A stretch of DNA of 42,300 nucleotides from AC-32 sp035518635. Its GTDB lineage: Bacteria; Actinomycetota; Thermoleophilia; Gaiellales; Gaiellaceae. Below the pieces are notes generated by a model that saw only the letters and a program-made list of their open reading frames with translations, ran no database searches and was not told the origin of the DNA. The DNA is taken from the NCBI GenBank assembly GCA_035518635.1, contig DATIXI010000066.1, positions 1 to 42,300 on the forward strand, read 5' to 3'. A program made the position numbers and the translations under genes. The first letter of the stretch is position 1; each line of letters starts with the position of its first letter. Of this stretch, positions 7,469-14,774 are shown piece by piece.

Positions 7469-9221
7469 TCTCTCGTGACAGTCTCTTGAGCCTCAGCGTG
7501 CTACTGGTCCCATCCCTAACCCCCACCCACCCCGGGCGGACCCAGCACGTGGCGCCCTCGAGCTCGATTCGCGCCGGGCCGAGGGTTTCGAGCGGCTCGG
7601 CCGGCGGCAGCGTGAGCGGCGGGCCGCTGTGGATCTCGGCGGTGCGCACGGCGACGAGCTCGATCGGCCGCTCGGGGTCGGCGTAGCCGTACCGCGCCTC
7701 GTGGGCCCGGTGGAACGCGCCGGCCAAATCGTCCTCGAGCGGCACCGTCAGCTCGAACGCCTGCCCCCGGTACCGGAGATCGGCCTCGCCCTGCACGGGC
7801 AGCTCTCCGGCCTCCTCGAGCGGGCGCACGTACGACTCGACTCGATCGCGCCGCTCGTCGCCGACCGCGAGGCCGACAGCCGAGAGCACCCCCGCAGCCG
7901 CGGGCACGAGCACGCTCCCGACTCCGAGCTCCTCGGCGAGCGCGCACGCGTGCAAGGGCCCCGCACCGCCGAACGCGACCAGTGCGAGCTCCCGCGGGTC
8001 GACCCCGCGCTCGACGGAGACCAGGCGCAGCGCCCGAAGCATCTCGGCGTTGACGACCTCGATCGCCTCGGCCGGGTCGATTCCAGCAAGAGCACGCTCC
8101 GCGGCGACCGAATCGAGCGCAAGCCCGCCTGCGATCCGGTCCGGCAGCCGGCCGAGCAGAAGGTTCGCGTCCGTCACCGTCGGGCGCACGCCGCCGCGGC
8201 CGTAGCAGGCCGGCCCCGGATCGGCGCCCGCGCTCTCGGGCCCGACGCGCAGCGCCCCGCCCGGGTCACGCCAGACGATCGAGCCGCCGCCGGCGCCGAC
8301 CGTCTGCAGGTCGACCGTCGGGAGCCGCAGCGGGAACCCCGCGACCTCGCGCTCCGTCGCGCGGCCCGCCTCGCCGCCCGAGATGAGGCAGACGTCCGTG
8401 GACGTACCGCCCATGTCGAGCGAGATCGCGTCCTCGACCCCGGCGAGCCGTGCGACCCGCGCCGCACCGACGACCCCGGCCGCCGGCCCGGACACCAGTG
8501 CGAGAGCCGGATGCGCCGCGACCTCCGCGAGCGTCGCGACTCCGCCCGAGGACCGCATCACCAGCGGCTCCGGAAGACCGACCTCCCCGCACGCGCGGCC
8601 AAGCGCCTCGAGGTACCCCGACAGCGCCGGCCCGAGGTAGGCGTCGATCACGGTCGTCGAGGCCCGCTCGTACTCTCGGAACTCCGGCGAGACCTCGTGC
8701 GACGCGACCACACGCACTCCGGGCAGGCGTCGTCGCAGCTCGTCGGCAACCGCGCGCTCGTGCAAGGGGTCGCGGAACGCGAAGAGGAGGCAGATCGCGA
8801 CCGCCTCCACGTCGTCGGCCGGGCCCGTAAGCGAGCTCAGGTCGAGCGGGGTGATCACGCCCTCCGGCCCGATCCGGCCGCGCACACCGTGGCAGCGCTC
8901 GAGCGGGACGAGTGGCTCCGGGTGAGCCTCGCAGAGCCGGTAGAGGTGCGCGCGGTCCTGGCGGCGCAGGTGGAGCAGGTGCTCGAAGCCCGCGTTGGCG
9001 ACGAACGCGGTGCGTGCGCCCTTGCGCTCGAGGAGCGCGTTGGTCGCGGCCGTCGTCCCGTGCGTGAACCGCTCGATCGCCTCCGCCCCGACCGCGCGGG
9101 CCGCTGCCAGCACCGACTGCTCCTGGCGCGCGGCCGTCGGAACCTTCGCGGTGCGCAGACCGCCGTCCCCGAGCAGCACCGCGTCGGTGAACGTTCCGCC
9201 GACGTCGACGCCCAGGATCAC
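7449..9221 (-). CDS. hyuA: Hydantoinase A / oxoprolinase family protein
   Basis: This is a 590-residue ATP-binding HyuA subunit with an actin/hsp70-like nucleotide fold. Seen: the N-terminal phosphate-binding loop GVDVGGTFTDAV, FTHGTTAATNALLERKGA, the central ISLDMGGTSTDVCLI second phosphate loop, and GAGGGSIVW followed by the PGPACYGRGG motif. It starts at GTG 9221; the frame is closed by a TAG shortly upstream, so no longer start exists. It is first gene of the hyuA-hyuB operon and diverges from the lasso regulator across 109 bp. It is probably catabolic or detoxifying and unrelated to the lasso genes. Confidence 0.93.
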   Translation of the reverse strand: MILGVDVGGTFTDAVLLGDGGLRTAKVPTAARQEQSVLAAARAVGAEAIERFTHGTTAATNALLERKGARTAFVANAGFEHLLHLRRQDRAHLYRLCEAHPEPLVPLERCHGVRGRIGPEGVITPLDLSSLTGPADDVEAVAICLLFAFRDPLHERAVADELRRRLPGVRVVASHEVSPEFREYERASTTVIDAYLGPALSGYLEALGRACGEVGLPEPLVMRSSGGVATLAEVAAHPALALVSGPAAGVVGAARVARLAGVEDAISLDMGGTSTDVCLISGGEAGRATEREVAGFPLRLPTVDLQTVGAGGGSIVWRDPGGALRVGPESAGADPGPACYGRGGVRPTVTDANLLLGRLPDRIAGGLALDSVAAERALAGIDPAEAIEVVNAEMLRALRLVSVERGVDPRELALVAFGGAGPLHACALAEELGVGSVLVPAAAGVLSAVGLAVGDERRDRVESYVRPLEEAGELPVQGEADLRYRGQAFELTVPLEDDLAGAFHRAHEARYGYADPERPIELVAVRTAEIHSGPPLTLPPAEPLETLGPARIELEGATCWVRPGWVGVRDGTSSTLRLKRLSRESAESGT

Positions 9222-9277
9222 GGTCGCGTATCTAACTCCTAGCCGATCGGCGGGGGGTCTCGACCCACCCGATGATC

Positions 9278-9300
9278 GGTCTTTTCCAGGAGGTCTTCCA
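9278..9300. repeat. Short direct repeat in the hyuA/lasso divergent promoter region
   Basis: GGTCTTTTCCA (9278-9288) is followed by GGTCTTCCA (9292-9300), 31-53 nt upstream of the LuxR-type gene. This could be a tandem operator half-site in the divergent intergenic region. The call rests only on the repetition. Confidence 0.3.
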
Positions 9301-9330
9301 ACGGAACTCGTACTTTTCTAGTCTCGGAGC

Positions 9331-9996
9331 ATGGCCTCGGTGACCGCCACCGTTTCCGCCGAGAACGGCGACGCCGGCCTGTCGCCGCGGGCGGCCGTGA
9401 TCGACACGGACGCCCGTAGGGCGCACAGGCTCGGCGCGCTCCTGGGGGACGGCGGAATCGGGACCGGAGTCGAGGCCTCAAATGCCGACGTGCTCGTCCT
9501 CGGCTGCGACCGGCTCGGGCGCGGGGAACGAGAGACCGTGGCGCGGCTGCGCGAGAAGGCTCCCGAAGCGGCGCTCGTCGTCGTGGTCGGCCGGCCCGGA
9601 CCGCGCTCCGCGCGCGACGCGCTGGCAGCGGGAGCGGACGCGCTGGTCCTGAGCGACCAGGCCGGGGAGTGCCTCGAGCCGGCCGTCCGCGCCGTTCTCT
9701 CGGGCCAGGTCGCCCTGCCCCGCAGCTTCGGCGACGGCTTCCGCCGCCCCGCGCTCTCGCGGCGGGAGAAACAGGTCCTCGGGCTCGTCGTGATAGGTCT
9801 GCAGAACATCGAGATCGCGGCGCAGCTGCACGTCACGGAGAGCACCGTCAAGAGCCACCTCACCTCGAGCTTCGCGAAGCTCGGCGTCCGCACGCGGAGC
9901 GAGGCGACGGCTCTGATCCTCGATCCCGAGGGCGGGCTCGGCCTCGGCGTCCTCGCGATCTCCACTGCCGGCGAGGGCGAGGCCGGTGGCGGCTGA
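9331..9996 (+). CDS. LuxR-type HTH regulator with degenerate receiver-like domain (lasso cluster)
   Basis: The 221-residue protein has a C-terminal LuxR/GerE helix-turn-helix (about residues 142-197: LSRREKQVLGLV, then NIEIAAQLHVTESTVKSHL). Its N-terminal region follows the receiver alpha/beta pattern but lacks the catalytic residues. The phosphoacceptor position in ADVLVLGCDRL is Gly58 and the usual Lys is Ser (VLSDQ). It therefore cannot be a normal phosphorylation-controlled response regulator and may respond to a ligand, partner or its own level. It is the first gene of the lasso operon and overlaps the RRE gene by 11 nt, so it is likely a pathway-specific regulator. Confidence 0.85.
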   Translation: MASVTATVSAENGDAGLSPRAAVIDTDARRAHRLGALLGDGGIGTGVEASNADVLVLGCDRLGRGERETVARLREKAPEAALVVVVGRPGPRSARDALAAGADALVLSDQAGECLEPAVRAVLSGQVALPRSFGDGFRRPALSRREKQVLGLVVIGLQNIEIAAQLHVTESTVKSHLTSSFAKLGVRTRSEATALILDPEGGLGLGVLAISTAGEGEAGGG

Positions 9997-10297
9997 GGGC
10001 ACCGTTCCCGGCTCCGAGCTGCTCGGCTCGCGCCTGCGCGTCCCCGAGCACGTCGTCTATCGGGACTTCGTCTCCGAGACGGTGGTGCTGAACCTCGAGA
10101 CCGGCCGCTACCACGGCCTGAACCCGACGGGCGGTCGCATCCTCGACGCGATCGAGCGCTCGGAGACGGTCGGCGACGCGGCCGAGGCTCTCGCGGTGCA
10201 GTACGAGCGCCCACGGAACGAGGTCGAGGCGGACGTGCTCGCGTTCTGCTCCGACCTGCTCACGCGCGGGCTCGTCGAGCTTCGCCCTGATGGCTGA
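9986..10297 (+). CDS. PqqD-family RiPP recognition element (lasso B1)
   Basis: This 103-residue PqqD-like protein has the diagnostic VVLNLETGRYHGLNPTGGRI stretch (residues 33-52) and a C-terminal helical region ending LLTRGLVELRP. In split lasso systems this RRE binds the precursor leader, usually through a YxxP motif, and delivers it to the B2 peptidase and cyclase. The precursor at 11774 carries such a motif (YEAP). It starts at GTG 9986, overlaps the regulator by 11 nt and overlaps the kinase by 8 nt (ATGGCTGA). Confidence 0.93.
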   Translation: MAAEGTVPGSELLGSRLRVPEHVVYRDFVSETVVLNLETGRYHGLNPTGGRILDAIERSETVGDAAEALAVQYERPRNEVEADVLAFCSDLLTRGLVELRPDG

Positions 10298-11267
10298 CAC
10301 CGGAGGGAGGCCCTGGCGGGGCAAGGCGTTCGGGGTCACCGTCGAGTCCGGCACGCCGCTCGCCGGCCTGGTCGCCGCAGCGAACGGCGCCGAGTCGAAG
10401 CTCGTGGAGTGGGAGCCCGTGGCCGAGGACGTGGTCGGCGTCGACCGGATACCGAAGTCCGAGCCGCTCGTCGACCGGAGGCATCCGGACGGCCAGCTCT
10501 TCATGAGCATCGAGCAGGACTCGGAGCTCGGGTACCGGATCGCGGCGCCGGGCTACGGTGCTCACCTGGTCGCGGCCGACGGCTCGCTCATCCGCTCGGC
10601 CGTTCCGACGGATGCGGGCGACGCCTGGCAGCGGCTCTTCTTCGCACAGGCACTCCCGCTCGCCGCGGCGCTGAGGGGGCTCGCGCTCTTCCACGCGAGC
10701 GCAGTCGTCGACGAGGGGCGGGCATTCGCGTTCGTCGGACTGAGCGGAACCGGGAAGACGTCGATCGCGGCGCAGCTGGTCGCGCGCGGCGCCCGGATCC
10801 TGACCGACGACGTCCTCGCACTCGAGCCGGTGGAGGGCAAGGTACGCGCGCACCCGGGCCCGGCCCGGATCAGCGTCGAGCCAGCCGAGCTCGCCCGGCT
10901 CGACGCCGACGGGCGGAAGCGCCTCGGCCGGCTGCTCGACGCTCCGACCGAGGACGGCAAGGCCCAGCTCGAGACGAGTCCGGCCGAGGGGCCGGCCCCG
11001 CTTGGCGGTGTCTTCCTTCTCTCGCGTGTGCCTACCGCGGGGGTCTCGGTCAGGCGCGACCCGGCCAACCGGACCCAGGCCCTGCTCGCGGCCGCCTTCC
11101 TCGGCTACCTCACGCTTCCGCAGCGGCTGGCGCTCCACCTCGAGGTGTGTGCGCGGATCGCCGCGAGCGTGCCCACCTTCGCCGTGCAGATCGGCGAGGG
11201 GACGAACGCAGGCGAGACCGCGGAGGCGATGCGGGGCTCGATCGACAGGATCGAGGCGGGCAGGTGA
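10290..11267 (+). CDS. HprK-like P-loop kinase associated with lasso biosynthesis
   Basis: The 325-residue protein has a C-terminal HPr-kinase/phosphorylase-type P-loop fold: GLSGTGKT (residues 150-157), preceded by ALFHASAVV and followed by ILTDDVLALEP, with the acidic pair near residue 173. The first 130 residues are a beta-rich variable domain. HprK-like kinases in lasso clusters (the ThcoK/paeninodin and PsmK/pseudomycoidin types) phosphorylate a C-terminal Ser of the precursor. The local precursor ends LTFSTH, offering Ser and Thr acceptors near, but not at, the terminus. Overlaps on both sides (8 nt with the RRE gene, 4 nt with the B2 gene) tie it to the biosynthetic operon. Confidence 0.88.
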   Translation: MADTGGRPWRGKAFGVTVESGTPLAGLVAAANGAESKLVEWEPVAEDVVGVDRIPKSEPLVDRRHPDGQLFMSIEQDSELGYRIAAPGYGAHLVAADGSLIRSAVPTDAGDAWQRLFFAQALPLAAALRGLALFHASAVVDEGRAFAFVGLSGTGKTSIAAQLVARGARILTDDVLALEPVEGKVRAHPGPARISVEPAELARLDADGRKRLGRLLDAPTEDGKAQLETSPAEGPAPLGGVFLLSRVPTAGVSVRRDPANRTQALLAAAFLGYLTLPQRLALHLEVCARIAASVPTFAVQIGEGTNAGETAEAMRGSIDRIEAGR

Positions 11268-11677
11268 GCCTCCGAGCCGAAGCGCGGCGCCTCGGCAGTC
11301 GGGCATCCCTCGCCGCGGAGATCCTGGGTGCCTACGTCTCGATCCGGCTGACGATGCGCGAGCCGGACATCCGGCGCACGCTCGAGCGCCTGCGCGAGGG
11401 CGGCGGCGGCTCTCCCGCGACCGCCGCGAACCTGGAGACGGCGCGACGCCTGGCCCACGCGGTCGAGCGCGTGCTCGCGATCGCACCGCGCAGGTCTCGC
11501 TGCCTCGTCCAGTCGCTCGTCCTGACGAAGCTGCTCGCGCGGCGTGGAATCTCCTCGTCGCTCGTGATCGCGGTCGCCCCCGGCCCGGTGCTCGAGGCGC
11601 ACGCGTGGGTCGAGACCGGGCGCGTCGTGTTGCTCCCGCCGGCGACCCCGGAGCACGGCCAACTTGTCCGGCTATGA
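11264..11677 (+). CDS. Lasso peptide leader peptidase B2 (transglutaminase-like cysteine protease)
   Basis: The product has 137 residues, starting at GTG 11264, which overlaps the kinase stop as GTGA. The frame is open much further upstream but that part is a shadow of the kinase. The B2 family pattern is clear: SRCLVQSLVLTKLLARRG with the nucleophile Cys80, and AHAWVE with His113, followed by a beta strand that usually supplies the acidic third residue. It removes the leader so that cyclisation can start at the new core N-terminus. Length is normal for stand-alone B2. An N-terminal helical segment precedes the catalytic domain. Confidence 0.92.
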   Translation: MSLRAEARRLGSRASLAAEILGAYVSIRLTMREPDIRRTLERLREGGGGSPATAANLETARRLAHAVERVLAIAPRRSRCLVQSLVLTKLLARRGISSSLVIAVAPGPVLEAHAWVETGRVVLLPPATPEHGQLVRL

Positions 11678-11700
11678 CGGGTTTCGCACTTTTTCCGTCC

Positions 11701-11729
11701 TTGCGACCACCTTCGCCCCTATCTACGCT
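11701..11729 (+). promoter_or_regulatory. Candidate sigma-70-type promoter for the lasso precursor
   Basis: TTGCGA (11701-11706), a 17-nt spacer and TACGCT (11724-11729) lie 45 nt upstream of the precursor ATG, within the 96-bp gap after the peptidase gene. The -35 matches four of six consensus positions; the -10 keeps the key T, A and final T. A separate promoter would allow high precursor expression relative to the enzymes. Confidence 0.4.
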
Positions 11730-11773
11730 TCCTAACAGAGGAAGCTTCGCCAGCATCGACCGAGAGGGTGGGC

Positions 11774-11932
11774 ATGGAAGATCGCCGAGAGCCGCAGGAG
11801 TACGAGGCGCCAGCCGTCATCGACTACGGCGATTTGAACGACCTGACGGGCGGATCGAAGGACGGGGACTTCACCGATGCGGCGTTCCCGACCGATACGC
11901 CCAAGAGCAAGCTGACCTTCTCGACGCACTGA
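11774..11932 (+). CDS. Lasso peptide precursor (A), 52 aa
   Basis: ATG at 11774 with GAGAGG six nt upstream. The leader carries Y10-E-A-P13 (the YxxP motif read by the RRE) followed by VIDYGDLNDLT. Placing Thr25 at the conserved -2 position starts the core at Gly27, and the ninth core residue is then Asp35. This predicts a Gly1-Asp9 isopeptide ring, GSKDGDFTD, with a long 17-residue tail that ends LTFSTH. The predicted core has 26 residues. The gene sits between the B2 peptidase and the cyclase, the usual place. Ring position and cleavage site are inferred from family rules. An alternative core starting at Gly26 would need a seven-residue ring to Asp32 and puts Thr at -1, which is less usual. 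Confidence 0.9.
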   Translation: MEDRREPQEYEAPAVIDYGDLNDLTGGSKDGDFTDAAFPTDTPKSKLTFSTH

Positions 11933-11938
11933 GCTCGC

Positions 11939-11952
11939 GCGCCGTGAGGCGC
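11939..11952 (+). promoter_or_regulatory. Small GTGA-tetraloop hairpin between precursor and cyclase genes
   Basis: GCGCC-GTGA-GGCGC forms a five-pair hairpin with a GNRA-class loop 6 nt after the precursor stop and 20 nt before the cyclase start. There is no U-tract, so it is more likely an mRNA stabiliser or processing boundary than a full terminator. It could set a high precursor-to-cyclase ratio. Confidence 0.3.
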
Positions 11953-11972
11953 TTGCTCGAAGGTCTCTTGGG

Positions 11973-13736
11973 GTGAGCACCGGCGTGCTCGGCCGGTACG
12001 CACGGGGCGAGATCTCCGGGCCCGTCACGGCGAGGCAGGCCCAGGCGGACGCCTGGTGCGTCGTCGAGGGTCGCCTCGAACGAATGCCCGGGCTCGCTGC
12101 CAAGCTCGGCATTGGCTTCGATGCGCCGCCCGAGTCCGTGCTTGCCGCAGCGTTCGCGCAACTCGGAGCAGGAATGCTCGACGAGATCGGCGGGAACTTC
12201 GCGCTGCTCGCCTGGGACGCGCGCGTGCGCGAGGGCATCCTCGCGGTCGACCCGCTTGGCTCGCGCTCGCTCTTCTTCCACGACGGCGGCAGGGCAAGGC
12301 TGTGTTTCGCGACGGAGATCCGCGAGCTGCTCCGACTCCTCGGAAGCGAGCCGGGGCCGGACGAGGGCGCCGTCTCGCGCTGGCTCGCGTTCGGGTCGCT
12401 GGAGCCGGACGAGACGCTGTTCGCGGGCATCCAGCGGCTGCCCGGCGGCTTTTACCTGAGGCTCTCCGACGGCGGGTGGACCCGGCACCGCCACTGGCGA
12501 CCGTCGTTCAGCACCCCGCCCCGCACGACGCAGGACGAGGCCGCCGATCTCGTCAAGGACGGGCTCGAGCGGAGCGTGTCACTGCGCAGTGCGGGGCTCT
12601 CCGCCGGGATCCTCGTGAGCGGCGGGCTCGACTCCAGCTCCGTCGCTGCCGTGGCCTCGGCGGCGGGCCCCTCCTCGCTGCAGGCCTACTCGGCGACGTT
12701 CCCGGACGACGCGGCCGTGGACGAGTCCGAGTTCATCGACGTCGCCGTTCACCAGCTCGGCCTTCCCTCGCGCAGACATCCTGTCGAGGCGGCCGGAGCG
12801 CTCGCCGCCGCCGCCGAGCACGTGCGCGAGTGGCGGCTCCCGTCCGCTTCGCCGAACCTCTTCTTCCAGCGGTCGCTCCTCGCGCTCGCCCGGTCGGACG
12901 GTGTCGAGGTCGTGCTCGACGGAGAAGGCGGCGACGAGCTGTTCGGCTGCTCGCCGTATCTCCTGAGCGATCTGCTGCGCGGGCTCCGGCTCCGCTCGCT
13001 CCGCACCCGCTCCGTCGAGCTCGCGGGCGGTGACACCAGGCTCGGGCGTGAGTTTCTCGGGACCTACGCTCTGCGCGGCGCCGCTCCCGCCTGGCTCCAT
13101 CGAGCGCGGGCACGCGTCCGCCGGCGTCCCGCGGCCCCAGGGTGGCTCCTACCACGTGCTGCCGAGCTCACCCGCGACCGGCCGGGCCGTTGGGCGTGGC
13201 TCGAGCTCGAGGGCCCGCGCTGGTGGTCGTGGCTCGCGGACACGCTGACGACCAGGCGCGAGCGGATGGGCGTCCACGACCACTTTCGTCGCATGCAAGC
13301 CTCGGAGGGCATTGCCGGCGCGCACCCGCTGCTCGACGACCTCGGCCTCGTCCAGCTCGTCCTGCGGCTCCCGCCCGAGCTCGCGTTCGACCGCAACTTC
13401 GACCGGCCCCTTCTCCGGCACGCCATGGAGGGGCTCGTCCCCGACAAGATCCGTCTGCGCCCGACCAAGAGCTACTTCAACACCGTGCTCGTCGACGCGC
13501 TGAAGGGGCCGGACCGCCGCGAGCTGACGAGCCTCTTGCAGCCGAGCGACGCCGAGATCCGCGCCTATGTGACCGACGATCGGCTGCGCGATGTCATCAA
13601 CGGCCCGACAGAGCGTGACCACCCGTTCAACTGGTCACGAAACGCGTGGCGGCTCGCGTCGACCGAGCTCTGGCTCAGGTCGCTCGCCGCCGGCCGCTCG
13701 GCGGAGCCGCGCTCGGCCGAGACGGTCCCGGCCTAG
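11973..13736 (+). CDS. Lasso peptide macrolactam synthetase (asparagine-synthetase-like cyclase, C)
   Basis: The 587-residue protein belongs to the asparagine synthase family. It activates the side chain of the ring Asp/Glu as an acyl-AMP and lets the core N-terminal amine attack. The synthetase domain has the ATP pyrophosphatase loop SGGLDSS (residues 216-222) and GEGGDELFG (317-325). The N-terminus, MSTGVLGRY, lacks the Cys2 nucleophile of true glutaminases, so it should not hydrolyse glutamine; this is typical of lasso cyclases. GTG start at 11973, 40 nt after the precursor stop. The stop shares a CTAG tetranucleotide with the stop of the convergent nucleotidyltransferase gene. Confidence 0.93.
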   Translation: MSTGVLGRYARGEISGPVTARQAQADAWCVVEGRLERMPGLAAKLGIGFDAPPESVLAAAFAQLGAGMLDEIGGNFALLAWDARVREGILAVDPLGSRSLFFHDGGRARLCFATEIRELLRLLGSEPGPDEGAVSRWLAFGSLEPDETLFAGIQRLPGGFYLRLSDGGWTRHRHWRPSFSTPPRTTQDEAADLVKDGLERSVSLRSAGLSAGILVSGGLDSSSVAAVASAAGPSSLQAYSATFPDDAAVDESEFIDVAVHQLGLPSRRHPVEAAGALAAAAEHVREWRLPSASPNLFFQRSLLALARSDGVEVVLDGEGGDELFGCSPYLLSDLLRGLRLRSLRTRSVELAGGDTRLGREFLGTYALRGAAPAWLHRARARVRRRPAAPGWLLPRAAELTRDRPGRWAWLELEGPRWWSWLADTLTTRRERMGVHDHFRRMQASEGIAGAHPLLDDLGLVQLVLRLPPELAFDRNFDRPLLRHAMEGLVPDKIRLRPTKSYFNTVLVDALKGPDRRELTSLLQPSDAEIRAYVTDDRLRDVINGPTERDHPFNWSRNAWRLASTELWLRSLAAGRSAEPRSAETVPA

Positions 13737-14773
13737 CCGACGCCGGCCTCGCGCTCGTGCTCGGAGCGGCGGCGAGTTGCGTTCCGGACGGCGAGCCTGC
13801 TGCGGGAGAGCTTGTGGGCCCAGCCCTCTCCACGGGCGGTCGAGAGCTCGCCCGCGAGCGTCGTCGGCATCCGTCGCAGCGCAAGCCCGACCGGAAGCGC
13901 CCAGAGATCGGACAGCCAGCGCTGGACGTGGTTCTCGAGCACGGTCCGCTCTCGGACGCGCTCCAGGTTCTGCGCCCAGACGCGTAGCGCAAGCGGCCGG
14001 CGGTCGCCTGCGAACAGGCAGTCCCGCGTGGAGACGGTGGTCGCCCACAGGCGCTCCACTCCCCACTCGCGGGCGACGTCGGCTGCCTCGTCCTCGGAGG
14101 CCTCGGCCGACAACGCGGCGACGTCGACGAGATCGCGCAGGATCCTGAGCGGCTCGTGCGCCCACGAGTGCACGGCGAGCAGGACCGCGTGGCGCGCTGG
14201 CGAGGGCGCCGAGAAGCCGTCGACGGCGACGAGCGCTCTCCCTGCGCCCGAGAACACCGACGAGGAGCTCGGCGGCACGAGCGGGTCGAGCCATTTAGGG
14301 CGCGAGTGGAGCTCGACCGCAAGCGGCAGCCCGGGCCACTGCAAAGGCCGGAGATGATGGATGCCGCGGTACAGCGCTGGATCGCCCACCTCCCGGAAGC
14401 CTGCCCTGAGGAGATCGTTCTGGGCGGCCGCCGCATCCGGTGTGAGGAGATCCACGTCTCCGAAGGCACGAAGCGCCGGATCCGGGTAGCGGGCCGCCGC
14501 CTCCGGGCCCTTCCACAGGAGGAGAGGGCCGTCGTATGCGGCCCGCACCCGCTCCAGCAGCGCCGGAACCGCGAGGAACGTGACCGCGGCGTGCCGCTCG
14601 CGCGCGAGCAGCTCCGGCGGCACGGGCTCGCCCGCGGCTCGAAGCTGCCGGGCGGCGAAGAGCTCGAGGCGGTGATTGAGGAGATCGCTCAGCTGCGGAG
14701 CCCGCGCGACGAGCCGGTCGACCGCCGCCCAGAGCTCGGCCTCCGGTGCCGGGGCTTCGCGCAGCGCCGACAT
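13733..14773 (-). CDS. Nucleotidyltransferase-family protein (PF14907-like), probable lasso tailoring enzyme
   Basis: The 346-residue protein has the signature of the uncharacterised nucleotidyltransferase family NTP_transf_5: LLLWKGPEAAARYPDP with Lys88, then R102-x3-D106-V-D108-LL, the probable metal-binding DxD. A helical C-terminal half follows. Members are often found in lasso clusters next to HprK-like kinases. In pseudomycoidin, as I recall, a kinase and a nucleotidyltransferase together modify the C-terminus; that is recalled, not checked. It is the last gene of an operon with the ABC transporter, starting 1 nt after the permease stop. Confidence 0.82.
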   Translation of the reverse strand: MSALREAPAPEAELWAAVDRLVARAPQLSDLLNHRLELFAARQLRAAGEPVPPELLARERHAAVTFLAVPALLERVRAAYDGPLLLWKGPEAAARYPDPALRAFGDVDLLTPDAAAAQNDLLRAGFREVGDPALYRGIHHLRPLQWPGLPLAVELHSRPKWLDPLVPPSSSSVFSGAGRALVAVDGFSAPSPARHAVLLAVHSWAHEPLRILRDLVDVAALSAEASEDEAADVAREWGVERLWATTVSTRDCLFAGDRRPLALRVWAQNLERVRERTVLENHVQRWLSDLWALPVGLALRRMPTTLAGELSTARGEGWAHKLSRSRLAVRNATRRRSEHEREAGVG

Positions 14774-14774
14774 C

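Noticed and set aside
11973..13736. Cyclase gene as a true asparagine synthetase
   Set aside because: No Cys2 nucleophile at the N-terminus, and it follows a lasso precursor and B2 peptidase.
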